Assembly (NCBI GenBank): GCA_021731365.1
Contig: JAKFXL010000003.1
Location: forward strand, 1-64,000
Direction: 5' to 3'
DNA: 64,000 nucleotides
Source: Gammaproteobacteria bacterium
Lineage (GTDB): Bacteria; Pseudomonadota; Gammaproteobacteria; Tenderiales; Tenderiaceae
Numbering within the stretch: the stretch's first letter is position 1; every line of letters starts with the position of its first letter. Shown in pieces: positions 1-6,112 of this stretch. Under the pieces are notes generated by a model that saw only the letters and a list, made by a program, of their open reading frames with translations, searched no databases and was not told the DNA's origin. Position numbers and translations under genes: made by a program.

Positions 1-120
1 CGTTTCAAAAAATCTCACCAAGAGAATCCCATACTCTGCAGACCTGTAAACTCAAAAGAGGCAGGTGTCAGATCAAGTCTGAACTAATACAACTTATTAA
101 ACCGTGGTCTGTCCCCAATG
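1..120. repeat. Probable remnant of a REP/RAYT-type repeat at the window edge
   Basis: The motif CGTGGTCTGTCCCC lies at 103-116, and a second short motif, CAGGTGTCAGATCAAG, lies at 62-77. From memory, both resemble short sequences found around IS200-like (REP-associated) transposases in many gammaproteobacteria; I could not compare them with a database. They overlap the last codons of the truncated cassette gene on the minus strand, so an insertion may have cut that gene. Whatever lies to the left is outside the window. Confidence 0.35.
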
Positions 121-390
121 CTGTTCATGACCACGGGCGATTACGGCATGAAATTCAGATTCAATAAATGCCTGCCTTCTGTCTTTCCAAATAACCCAAC
201 CGAAGACGATTCTACCGCCCCGGGCCTTTTGTTCTGCTTCACAGTTGCCGAGACAGTATCGTGGCTGATATTTGTCCGATAGATAGCTGAAGGGAAGAAA
301 TTGCGGCGTCAAGTTTGTGCCCAATGACTGAAGGAATCGTCTGATACTGCCAGATACTTTTCTCGGAGTTGTTTGCTTCCATTGGGTCAT
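97..390 (-). CDS. Truncated integron-cassette protein of unknown function
   Basis: This is the last visible cassette gene. The ATG at 390 gives about 97 residues; a GTG at 402 is also possible. The readable part contains PRK, FLQSLG, YCLGNCE, VFGWVIWKD and ESEFHAVIARG, a pattern I associate with a hypothetical protein family common in cassettes whose members continue well beyond the FHAV motif. Here the frame ends soon after that motif, inside a sequence resembling a repeat end (103-116). The protein therefore looks shortened by an insertion or rearrangement. No attC is visible downstream (1-96), as would be expected for an intact cassette. Function unknown. Confidence 0.5.
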   Translation of the reverse strand: MTQWKQTTPRKVSGSIRRFLQSLGTNLTPQFLPFSYLSDKYQPRYCLGNCEAEQKARGGRIVFGWVIWKDRRQAFIESEFHAVIARGHEQHWGQTTV

Positions 391-412
391 TACGCCGCTC
401 ACTTATTGATAC

Positions 413-502
413 GCATAACGTGCTGGTGAGCGGCGCGGGCCGCGGACATCCCAGGAAACGGAATACTGTCTCACCGCGTCCGCCTCTACCAGCGGGTTAG
501 GC
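413..502 (-). repeat. attC site 1
   Basis: The 90-bp element runs from core GTTAGGC (496-502; RYYYAAC on the gene strand) to core GCATAAC (413-419) and has an imperfect palindromic centre. It lies directly downstream of the minus-strand gene ending at 497, whose TAA stop sits inside the core, as is typical of integron cassettes. Confidence 0.8.
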
Positions 503-826
503 ATTAACATACAGCACCTCTATATCTTTACACATAAACGAGCCGTCAACACCGTAACATGCTTCAATTGATATATTGTGTGAAGTTTCGCCACTGATGA
601 GCAGAGAGTCAATAACGTTTTCAGAACGAAGCTCGGTAAGTATAACGTCCGACACTGAGCTAAATCGGAGCCCGATATGAGCCGATTTTTGTTTTTCAGA
701 ATCTATGTATCGAATTACTAGCTCTATCGTCCCGGTTTTGTCAAAAACGAGTCTATCTATTTTCCCATCGCTAAACTCTGGCCAGTAGCCAAAATGTGAT
801 GTGACAAGTTCCTTATTCTTTATCAT
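497..826 (-). CDS. Cassette gene: Imm50-like immunity-family protein
   Basis: The product is 109 residues starting MIKNKELV at the ATG at 826. The motif FGYWPEFSDGKIDRL followed by alternating strands and a short acidic C terminus resembles the Imm50 family of polymorphic-toxin immunity proteins (FG-WP-F-D near the N terminus). The upstream extension of the reading frame passes through the neighbouring attC and is not coding. No cognate toxin is visible, which is usual for solitary immunity-like genes in cassette arrays. The family call rests on the motif alone; the role could be protection against toxins of competitors. Confidence 0.6.
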   Translation of the reverse strand: MIKNKELVTSHFGYWPEFSDGKIDRLVFDKTGTIELVIRYIDSEKQKSAHIGLRFSSVSDVILTELRSENVIDSLLISGETSHNISIEACYGVDGSFMCKDIEVLYVNA

Positions 827-837
827 TTGGCTTGCAT

Positions 838-918
838 GCCTAACGTTCGCGTTAACCCGCGAGCAAAAGGGGCGCGAAGCGCCGCTTTTGCGAGTCGGCG
901 TTGAACGCGTTGTTAGCG
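838..918 (-). repeat. attC site 2
   Basis: The 81-bp element has cores GCCTAAC (838-844) and GTTAGCG (912-918). On the gene strand it begins CGCTAACAACGCGTT and ends AACGTTAGGC, the classical attC orientation, with a strong GC-rich hairpin (around GGGGCGCGAAGCGCC) in the middle. It belongs to the AlbA_2 gene at 922-1497. Confidence 0.85.
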
Positions 919-921
919 GAA

Positions 922-1497
922 TTAACCCAATACCCCTGTGACGATAGCACCAATGATGGCGCCAACGATTCCAGACACCAAATGATCTTTCCACTTTGTT
1001 TTCCAGCTATTTCCATCTCGAATCACCTCGCGAAGCTGTTCGATGACCTGTGTCTGCTTTTCTATTGCGTGAGCAAGAGACTCAACTGTCGCAGTGCTCG
1101 GCTTCTCGGGAAGCCGTTCACGCATTTGCGTCCATGCCATTGGTTGAGTGAATGTGCCTGCGCGAACGAATGCGCCACCATCAGCAAGCACAATGTCGGA
1201 AGATGGCGATACATCAATAACACCAACACGCTTTCCCTCAGCCTCAACAAAGGAAAGAGAAGATTTAACTGCCGGAGATATTCTTCTTATTGCTGAATCA
1301 TAGATTCGCTGTAGAGAACTTTCGTCCGTTCCAACGACTTCGGGCGGTTCCTTTACCCCGACAACTATCTTTCCGCCCTTCGTATTTGCAAAGGAGCCGA
1401 TGAGCCGGGCAAGCAACTGTGGTTCTCGAATCGCTATCTTAAACTCGAGAGTTTCACTTTCACCTTGGAAAATCAGTTCAAGAATTTCAGGGCGCAA
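922..1497 (-). CDS. Cassette gene: AlbA_2 (Schlafen-type) domain protein with C-terminal membrane anchor
   Basis: The product is 191 residues. The start is TTG at 1497, chosen because CAGGAG lies about 8 bases upstream. Residues about 10-110 carry the AlbA_2 pattern: GESETLEFK near the N terminus, then FANTKGGKIVVGVKE, then DVSPSSDIVLADGG. This fold is found in Schlafen-like proteins and putative transcriptional regulators, and in several defence proteins. The C terminus has a predicted coiled segment (EKQTQVIEQLREVI) and a final hydrophobic helix (SGIVGAIIGAIVTGVLG), so the protein is probably membrane-anchored with the AlbA domain in the cytoplasm. The precise role is unknown. Confidence 0.7.
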   Translation of the reverse strand: MRPEILELIFQGESETLEFKIAIREPQLLARLIGSFANTKGGKIVVGVKEPPEVVGTDESSLQRIYDSAIRRISPAVKSSLSFVEAEGKRVGVIDVSPSSDIVLADGGAFVRAGTFTQPMAWTQMRERLPEKPSTATVESLAHAIEKQTQVIEQLREVIRDGNSWKTKWKDHLVSGIVGAIIGAIVTGVLG

Positions 1498-1513
1498 TAT
1501 TTTCTCCTGATTC

Positions 1514-1591
1514 CGCTAACGTGAAACTATGCGGCGGCCCGATAGGGCCGTCCGAGGGAGCGCAGCGACCGCCATGAGTGACTGGTTATGT
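1514..1591 (-). repeat. attC site 3
   Basis: The 78-bp element has cores CGCTAAC (1514-1520) and GTTATGT (1585-1591), with a hairpin around GGCGGCCCGATAGGGCCGTCC. The second core departs by one base from the RYYYAAC consensus. It closes the short cassette to its right. Confidence 0.7.
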
Positions 1592-1778
1592 GGCCAGGCC
1601 ATGACGGCTTGTGTAACCAGTAATGCGAAGGCCATGCTTTTAACTCCCTGTGAAGAATGTGTTGCAACTGTAAATGGCACGGGCGTTAACGACGGCCACT
1701 TAGCTAACATATTATTTGCGCTTTAATGCTGACGCAATAAATAAAAACTTAAATCATTTGCTCGCTGGAGCGAGGACC
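1592..1778 (-). other. Short cassette without a convincing gene
   Basis: About 190 bases lie between attC 3 and attC 4. The minus frame starting at 1710 encodes a short peptide with a hydrophobic patch (SMAFALLVTQAVMAW) but then runs straight through the whole attC site to 1516, which is unlike the neighbouring cassettes. A plus-strand frame also crosses it. Either the cassette encodes a very small membrane peptide or it is gene-less; I cannot decide. Confidence 0.3.
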
Positions 1779-1859
1779 ACATAACGTAGAGGTAAGGGGC
1801 GCCGCTTCAGCGGCGTCCCAGCGGAACGAAGTGGAGCGGTCTTGACCGCCGGGTTAGAA
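1779..1859 (-). repeat. attC site 4
   Basis: The 81-bp element has cores ACATAAC (1779-1785) and GTTAGAA (1853-1859), with a GC-rich hairpin (GGGGCGCCGCTTCAGCGGCGTCC region). The gene at 1860-2096 stops immediately next to it. Confidence 0.75.
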
Positions 1860-2096
1860 CTACCTTGCCACATGAACTATTACCAAGCTACCAGTTTTCG
1901 CATTTGGCTTTGAATCAGAAAACTCTAATGAAAATTCGGAAGAATTAGAAGTTGCAGCACTTGTTGCGGCAGCGCTAAAGAAATCAGCTAGCCGCTGTAA
2001 TTCCTCGGGTGTTGCATGGATGTCGACATCCTGCACATCGATAGGAATAAGCCCTTCATCCGGGTTCCATTCAGTTGGTAATCCAACAAGCCGCAT
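1860..2096 (-). CDS. Cassette gene: small conserved hypothetical protein
   Basis: The product is 78 residues from the ATG at 2096 (MRLVGLPTEWN). It contains IHATPEELQRLADFF, a short amphipathic segment that recurs in small cassette-encoded proteins, and ends with beta-strand-like sequence (GSLVIVHVAR). There is no signal peptide or membrane segment. A longer reading frame upstream crosses attC 5 and is rejected. The function is unknown; from size and context it could be a small immunity- or adaptor-type protein. Confidence 0.55.
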   Translation of the reverse strand: MRLVGLPTEWNPDEGLIPIDVQDVDIHATPEELQRLADFFSAAATSAATSNSSEFSLEFSDSKPNAKTGSLVIVHVAR

Positions 2097-2113
2097 GCAA
2101 ATACCCTCGAGAG

Positions 2114-2176
2114 TTCTAACGTAAAGGTAACGGGCGCGCCGCTTTAGGCGCGTCCAAGTTGACCGCAATGTTAGAA
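2114..2176 (-). repeat. attC site 5
   Basis: The 63-bp element has cores TTCTAAC (2114-2120) and GTTAGAA (2170-2176) and a central GGGCGCGCC-GGCGCGTCC palindrome. It terminates the cassette at 2177-2600. Confidence 0.75.
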
Positions 2177-2244
2177 ATTGCGGTTATGAATAGGTGCCTG
2201 TGCCGGGCGTTACCCCGGCACAGGGCTTTTAGGAGTGACGGACT

Positions 2245-2712
2245 ATGTACGCGATCACCATTACCAAGCCGGTTAGGGCGGTAATGATTTTTGCAACATC
2301 TACCGTCACCCTCAGTGACAGTTTGACCATTTTGGCTATTCCAATTTGGTCGGCTGTCAGAGCGCTCCAGCAGCCGAGGTTTAATCGGTTGTTGGTCGGA
2401 TCGGTGCAGTTAGGCGGGTGCCCATATCGCAGGGCTGGCGTAATTACCCAAATAACTACCCGACCATTCGCCGCGTGGCCACGCGACGATCGGGCCGTAA
2501 GCAGACACAGGCTGACCCATGCACCGTATCGCTGGTGTGCGGAACTGCTTACGGTTCCAACTTTTCACTACTTTGTGCGGCAGCGGCATGAAGTAGTGAT
2601 TTCTAACGTTCGCAGTGAGGGGCTTGCTGGAGTGGTGCTTGTTTTGTGCTATTTAAGCACAAAACAAGCGCCGCGGAAGCAAGTCCCTCTCGACTGCGCT
2701 TGTTATGCGTAA
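2245..2712 (+). CDS. Possible reverse-oriented cassette gene
   Basis: The cassette between attC 5 and attC 6 has no minus-strand frame of useful size. On the plus strand, against the array direction, an ATG at 2245 is preceded by a strong ribosome binding site (TAGGAG, about 10 bases upstream) and opens a 155-codon frame. Its N terminus has hydrophobic stretches (VRAVMIFATSTVTL, SLTILAIPIWSAV). The frame runs through the attC at 2601-2708, so the real product may be shorter or the frame fortuitous. A few cassettes are known to carry genes in reverse orientation, some of them toxin-antitoxin systems. Not recognised. Confidence 0.3.
   Translation: MYAITITKPVRAVMIFATSTVTLSDSLTILAIPIWSAVRALQQPRFNRLLVGSVQLGGCPYRRAGVITQITTRPFAAWPRDDRAVSRHRLTHAPYRWCAELLTVPTFHYFVRQRHEVVISNVRSEGLAGVVLVLCYLSTKQAPRKQVPLDCACYA
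2601..2708 (-). repeat. attC site 6
   Basis: The 108-bp element has cores TTCTAAC (2601-2607) and GTTATGC (2702-2708). The centre is a long perfect stem, GCTTGTTTTGTGC / GCACAAAACAAGC (2636-2670), so this attC is of the longer, VCR-like size class. Confidence 0.8.
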
Positions 2713-2715
2713 CTT

Positions 2716-3015
2716 TTAGTTCTCTACTGGCCATTCCTCTGGCCACTCCGGATAACGCTTTTTTATTAGGTCTACGAACTTCCATAGCGGCGTAAGTAGT
2801 GGAGCAGGAAGTTCACCTTTTAAATAAAACTCAAGTCGTGATTTTGTTAACGACTCATCTTGAACAGTTACATCAAAAAAAGTCGCCTCATCGGATATAT
2901 AAAACGGCTGATACTCAGGATCTGGTTCAATCACGTTAATTAGTAACTGTATTTCCCTTTCTCGTTTTTTAGACTCAAAGTCTTCAGCATATTCTATTTG
3001 TTTGTCATTACTCAT
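2716..3015 (-). CDS. Cassette gene: small acidic hypothetical protein
   Basis: The product is 99 residues from the ATG at 3015 (MSNDKQIEYAEDF). It is charged, with an N-terminal helix (EDFESKKREREIQLL) and a C-terminal Trp/Glu-rich end (YPEWPEEWPVEN). There is no signal or membrane segment. The stop lies next to the attC 6 core, as in the other cassettes. No family recognised; base composition is lower in GC than the chromosomal genes to the right, consistent with acquired DNA. Confidence 0.6.
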   Translation of the reverse strand: MSNDKQIEYAEDFESKKREREIQLLINVIEPDPEYQPFYISDEATFFDVTVQDESLTKSRLEFYLKGELPAPLLTPLWKFVDLIKKRYPEWPEEWPVEN

Positions 3016-3029
3016 AATCTTATTGTGAC

Positions 3030-3135
3030 GCATAACGTCACAAATAAGCCGACCATTGTAGCGGCGTGAGGCTTGTGGCATTCGCCACAAACGAAACGCC
3101 GCGGAAATGGGTCGGCTTAATTTGTTTTGTTAGGC
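3030..3135 (-). repeat. attC site 7
   Basis: The 106-bp element has cores GCATAAC (3030-3036) and GTTAGGC (3129-3135). An inner stem GCTTGTGGCATTCGCCACAA and the outer arms AAATAAGCCGACC / GGGTCGGCTTAATTT form an almost perfect palindrome. Confidence 0.85.
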
Positions 3136-3147
3136 ACTTTTCTAGCA

Positions 3148-3531
3148 CTACACTACGCCTATTACTGTGGGAATAGAGTTTGGGTGAATATATTCATTCC
3201 CGGAAAAGTACTCATGATGAGTATGATCGCCTTTACGCGCAGTTTCTTCAAACTCAAAGAAAGAGGAGAAAGTGGATAATGCCTCTTGAGATCCCGTAAC
3301 TCTAGCCTCATTATTAATTACACCAACTTTGACTGGCCCTTCCGTGACTTTTACAGAAATCAGTTCCAGGGACCTATCGTATGGAGTTGAATCTACTATT
3401 TCGGCCTTGATCTCGAACTCGTTTCCACCAACACCACCAACTTTAGTTAAAGACAACGCAATATCTTTAAGGTCTTTAGTACTACCCCAAATATATAATT
3501 CATCAGGTTCTGTGAAAGAGATTGAGATCAT
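3148..3531 (-). CDS. Cassette gene: immunity-like small protein
   Basis: The product is 127 residues from the ATG at 3531 (MISISFTEPDELYIWG). It is rich in beta-strand-like sequence and ends with HTHHEYFSGNEYIHPNS, resembling the H-H-EYF tail I recall from Imm32-like proteins. Such proteins are frequent in bacterial cassette arrays and usually occur without the toxin. It has no signal peptide. The family assignment is tentative and based on the C-terminal motif only. The sequence is noticeably AT-rich compared with the genes right of 4.8 kb. Confidence 0.55.
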   Translation of the reverse strand: MISISFTEPDELYIWGSTKDLKDIALSLTKVGGVGGNEFEIKAEIVDSTPYDRSLELISVKVTEGPVKVGVINNEARVTGSQEALSTFSSFFEFEETARKGDHTHHEYFSGNEYIHPNSIPTVIGVV

Positions 3532-3545
3532 ATTCTGTCTATGGT

Positions 3546-3623
3546 GCCTAACGTAGAGCTAACCGGCGGCGCTTTAGCGCCGTCCAGCGACCGAAGAGAG
3601 CGAGGTTGAGCGCCATGTTAGAC
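3546..3623 (-). repeat. attC site 8
   Basis: The 78-bp element has cores GCCTAAC (3546-3552) and GTTAGAC (3617-3623), with a GGCGGCGCTTTAGCGCCGTCC hairpin. It closes the cassette of the small membrane protein at 3750-3974. Confidence 0.85.
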
Positions 3624-3749
3624 CGTGAATATATGTTGGCTACGACAAGGCAGAGGCAAGCAAAATATGCCGCGCTGTTTAAGGAACACGCCTGGGCAGA
3701 AAACGAATTAAGCGACGTTGGATGGCTATGTATCATAGGTGTGCCGTGG

Positions 3750-3974
3750 CTACTTTACGAAATGGAAAACGATAGAGAGAGCAACGGCGAAAACAGAAAT
3801 GCCAATTGCCAGCCAAGATCGGATTGCATTGGGCCGCTGGAGCCTGCGTTCCAACTCATGTTGCCCGAGCAGGCGATGGCCGATACCACGTTGGTCGTTC
3901 CAACCGGCAATCCACTCGCAAAGTTCCTCGTCAGTTTTTTGGCGAAGATCGTAGGGGTCTCGTTCGTTGCTCAT
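3750..3974 (-). CDS. Cassette gene: small tail-anchored protein
   Basis: The product is 74 residues from the ATG at 3974 (MSNERDPYDLRQKTDEEL). The first 50 residues are soluble and charged (LCEWIAGWNDQRGIG, HELERRLQRPNAIRSW), followed by a single C-terminal hydrophobic helix (LAIGISVFAVALSIVFHFV). Similar small proteins with a DEEL-W-GW front and one TM helix are frequent in integron arrays; function is unknown. About 126 bases (3624-3749) separate its stop from its attC, an unusual gap in which I see no gene on the minus strand. Confidence 0.6.
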   Translation of the reverse strand: MSNERDPYDLRQKTDEELCEWIAGWNDQRGIGHRLLGQHELERRLQRPNAIRSWLAIGISVFAVALSIVFHFVK

Positions 3975-3985
3975 GTGGGGGCGAG

Positions 3986-4052
3986 GTCTAACGCTCGGGT
4001 TCAGGCGCGGCGGCGCGTCAGCGCCGACGTCGACTGGAACCCGTTGTTGGGC
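3986..4052 (-). repeat. attC site 9
   Basis: The 67-bp element has cores GTCTAAC (3986-3992) and GTTGGGC (4046-4052), with a GGCGGCGCGTCAGCGCCGAC hairpin. It lies 1 base from the stop of the gene at 4054-4458. Confidence 0.8.
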
Positions 4053-4053
4053 C

Positions 4054-4458
4054 TCATTTCTGAGGCTTTGATTTGGTTCGGTACTTGCTCCCCTCTGGGG
4101 CCCAGAACACCGCACCAAAATCAGTTACTTCAAGATGTGTCGATAGTCCGCGCTTAGCAAGCTCTCGACGAATTCCCTCTAGCCCTTCATCGGTTTCTAT
4201 GATGTAACCCTCTGACAAAACGTCACCGTAGTGCTTTTCGGTATTAGAACGAGCCATCGCTACTATATCCGTGACGTTGTCGCCTAGTGACCAGATATGA
4301 ACATCTTGATCGGCCGCATAGGTCTTGATACGCCAGTTGCTTCCATTCGACGAATAGAACTGCACAGTGTCAAATGTTTCCTCTGTCGCAGGACTTTCCG
4401 TATTACCGGAGTAACTGCTTTGCACAGAGAGGAAGAAAATGACCAGAACTGTTTTCAT
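4054..4458 (-). CDS. Cassette gene: secreted small protein
   Basis: The product is 134 residues from the ATG at 4458, which lies immediately after the recombination core at 4462-4468, as expected for the first cassette of an array. Residues 1-18 look like a Sec signal peptide (MKTVLVIFFLSVQSSYSG). The mature part has no recognised domain; it contains WRIKTYAADQDVHIWSLGD and FGAVFWAPEG. It is probably periplasmic. Function unknown. Confidence 0.6.
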   Translation of the reverse strand: MKTVLVIFFLSVQSSYSGNTESPATEETFDTVQFYSSNGSNWRIKTYAADQDVHIWSLGDNVTDIVAMARSNTEKHYGDVLSEGYIIETDEGLEGIRRELAKRGLSTHLEVTDFGAVFWAPEGSKYRTKSKPQK

Positions 4459-4461
4459 GAG

Positions 4462-4514
4462 GCCCAACAGTTAATGGCCCCCAAAGTGGGGTAATCAAAT
4501 ACCCCACGTTAGGG
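4462..4514 (-). repeat. Array-end recombination site (short attC or attI-like)
   Basis: The element has cores GCCCAAC (4462-4468) and GTTAGGG (4508-4514), 53 bp in all, with an internal hairpin (GTGGGGTATTTGATTACCCCAC on the minus strand, shown here only in part as GTGGGG / CCCCAC). It is shorter than the other sites and lies where attI should be, upstream of the first cassette gene. I cannot tell an attI from a decayed attC without the integrase. Confidence 0.45.
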
Positions 4515-4843
4515 CATTTCCTTCCTGAAGATTTATACACGCTCTCCGGCGGATTTACAAAATTTGGATTTCATTGATACGTATTTGTTATGTGGTTCAC
4601 AGGGTTACAGACATCGGCGCATTTTCTGAGGCACCCCTTCCGATCGAATATCAGTAATTCATGAATTGCCAATTACCCCAATCTGTCTTCTATCATCCTT
4701 GACAGTATTTTTTGCTGTGTGAACGGGACGCGCAGACCTGAGGATGACACTGTATGTGTAAGTGCCCATTGTTCACACTCTCCTGAGTGTGAAAGATGCA
4801 TGGCAAGGAAGAGGACTTGCCGAGGGGGCGGCGCGATGCTGCC
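4515..4843. other. Intergenic region at the integrase end of the array; no gene seen
   Basis: The 329 bases contain no integrase and no credible gene. They hold two small inverted repeats, TTCACACTC/GAGTGTGAA (4772-4793) and GGCAAG/CTTGCC (4805-4824), which could end the minus-strand argE-like transcript. The motif ATGTGGTTCACAGGGTTA (4590-4607) recurs with one change at 13661-13678. A TTGACA at 4697-4702 has no matching -10 box. Confidence 0.5.
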
Positions 4844-6004
4844 TCAGGTACAAAATCTTTTAATCAACCCTTCTAAAATATCCAGCGTCGGCTTTAACCG
4901 ATCAAGCGCCAGATACTCATCCGGCTGATGTGCCTGGGCGATGTCGCCGGGGCCGAGGATGATGGATTCGATGCCGATGCTGGCGAGGTAGGGCCCTTCG
5001 GTGCAGAAGGGTACGGCTTCGCAGGTGTGGTGGGTGAGTGATTCACTGCTCTTTACGATCTGTGCATCGGCGCTGGTATGCAGTGGTGGTGTGCCGGTGG
5101 AGAGTGAGAATAACTCCCAGCCGACCGGTGAACTATTAAAGAGTCGGTCGAGGCGTTGGCGCAGGATGCCACGCAGCTCTTCCAGCTCCATGCCTGGCAG
5201 TGGCCGCAAATCAAAATGCAATTCGCAGGCACCGCAGATGCGGTTGGGGTTGTCGCCGCCGTGGATGTGGCCAAGATTGAGGGTTGGCACGCTCACCGCA
5301 AAGCGGTTGTCGCGGTTGTTGCGTTGCAGCTCTTCGCGCCACTGGGTGATGTCGCCGATGACTTTGTGCATGGCGTCGATGGCGTTGATGCCTAGCGCTG
5401 GATCGCTGGAGTGTCCGCTGTGGCCGGTGAGGCGGATCGCCTCCATCATGATGCCTTTGTGGGCGTTGACCGGACGCAGGTTGGTCGGTTCGCCGATGAC
5501 GGCGTGGCGCACATACGGACACCCCTGTTCGCTGACCAGTATCGCGCCGTCCATGGAACTCTCTTCATCGGCGGTGGCCAGGATCACCAGTGGCTGTTTT
5601 AGATCCTTGGCATTAAAGCGCCGCGCTGCTTCGATGGCGAGGGCAAAAAAACTTTTCATGTCGGAGGTGCCGAGGCCATAGAGGCGGTTGTCGGCTTCGG
5701 TCAGTTTGAAAGGATCATAGCGCCACAGCGCGGCGTCATAGGGCACGGTGTCGGTATGGCCGGCGAGCATCAGGCCGGCGCTGTCGGGGCGGATCTCACC
5801 GAGGGTGGCGATCAGGTTGGCCTTGTGTGGCTGGGTGGGCAGTGGCGTAATTTCAACGTTAAACCCTTCGGCTTCAAGCCAGCCGGCCAGCAGGTCGATA
5901 ACAGCGCGGTTGCTGCAATCAAAGGCGGGGCTGACGCTGCTCATCGACGGCACGGCAATCAGGTCGTGCACCATTTTCAGGAGTGTGGGGGCTTGAGTTT
6001 TCAT
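4844..6004 (-). CDS. argE: Acetylornithine deacetylase (ArgE, M20 family)
   Basis: The product is 386 residues, about the length of E. coli ArgE. It is a cytoplasmic di-metal amidohydrolase expected to release ornithine from N-acetylornithine in arginine synthesis. Visible M20 features are GHTDTVP (metal His and nucleophile-activating Asp region, about residue 80), GLGTSDMKSF (bridging Asp), TADEESSMDGA (catalytic Glu-Glu) and GEPTNLRPVNAHKG, with the dimerisation lid after it (LTGHSGHSSDP). It is not in an arg operon here, and the arginase/aminotransferase genes lie 51 kb away. Close relatives act on other acylated amino acids, so the substrate is inferred. The start is the ATG at 6004. Confidence 0.88.
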   Translation of the reverse strand: MKTQAPTLLKMVHDLIAVPSMSSVSPAFDCSNRAVIDLLAGWLEAEGFNVEITPLPTQPHKANLIATLGEIRPDSAGLMLAGHTDTVPYDAALWRYDPFKLTEADNRLYGLGTSDMKSFFALAIEAARRFNAKDLKQPLVILATADEESSMDGAILVSEQGCPYVRHAVIGEPTNLRPVNAHKGIMMEAIRLTGHSGHSSDPALGINAIDAMHKVIGDITQWREELQRNNRDNRFAVSVPTLNLGHIHGGDNPNRICGACELHFDLRPLPGMELEELRGILRQRLDRLFNSSPVGWELFSLSTGTPPLHTSADAQIVKSSESLTHHTCEAVPFCTEGPYLASIGIESIILGPGDIAQAHQPDEYLALDRLKPTLDILEGLIKRFCT

Positions 6005-6112
6005 GCCCTAGATGATGAAAGGGTGACGGCGGTAATACAAGTGAAAATTTTCTGCTGGGAGAGAACGCCTCATGCTAAGGTCAAGCGCATATGACCCCAT
6101 CGCTAGCAAGTT

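Noticed and set aside
901-1296. Plus-strand frame over the AlbA_2 cassette gene
   Set aside because: It is the complement of a gene with clear domain motifs and a strong ribosome site.
1516-1710. Minus-strand frame with a hydrophobic patch
   Set aside because: It runs through a complete attC site. Kept only as an uncertain note on that cassette, not as a gene.
3606-4157. Plus-strand frame of 183 codons across attC 9
   Set aside because: It crosses an attC site and two minus-strand cassette genes, and has no good start signal.
4515-4843. Possible integrase remnant
   Set aside because: No frame on either strand shows tyrosine-recombinase motifs.
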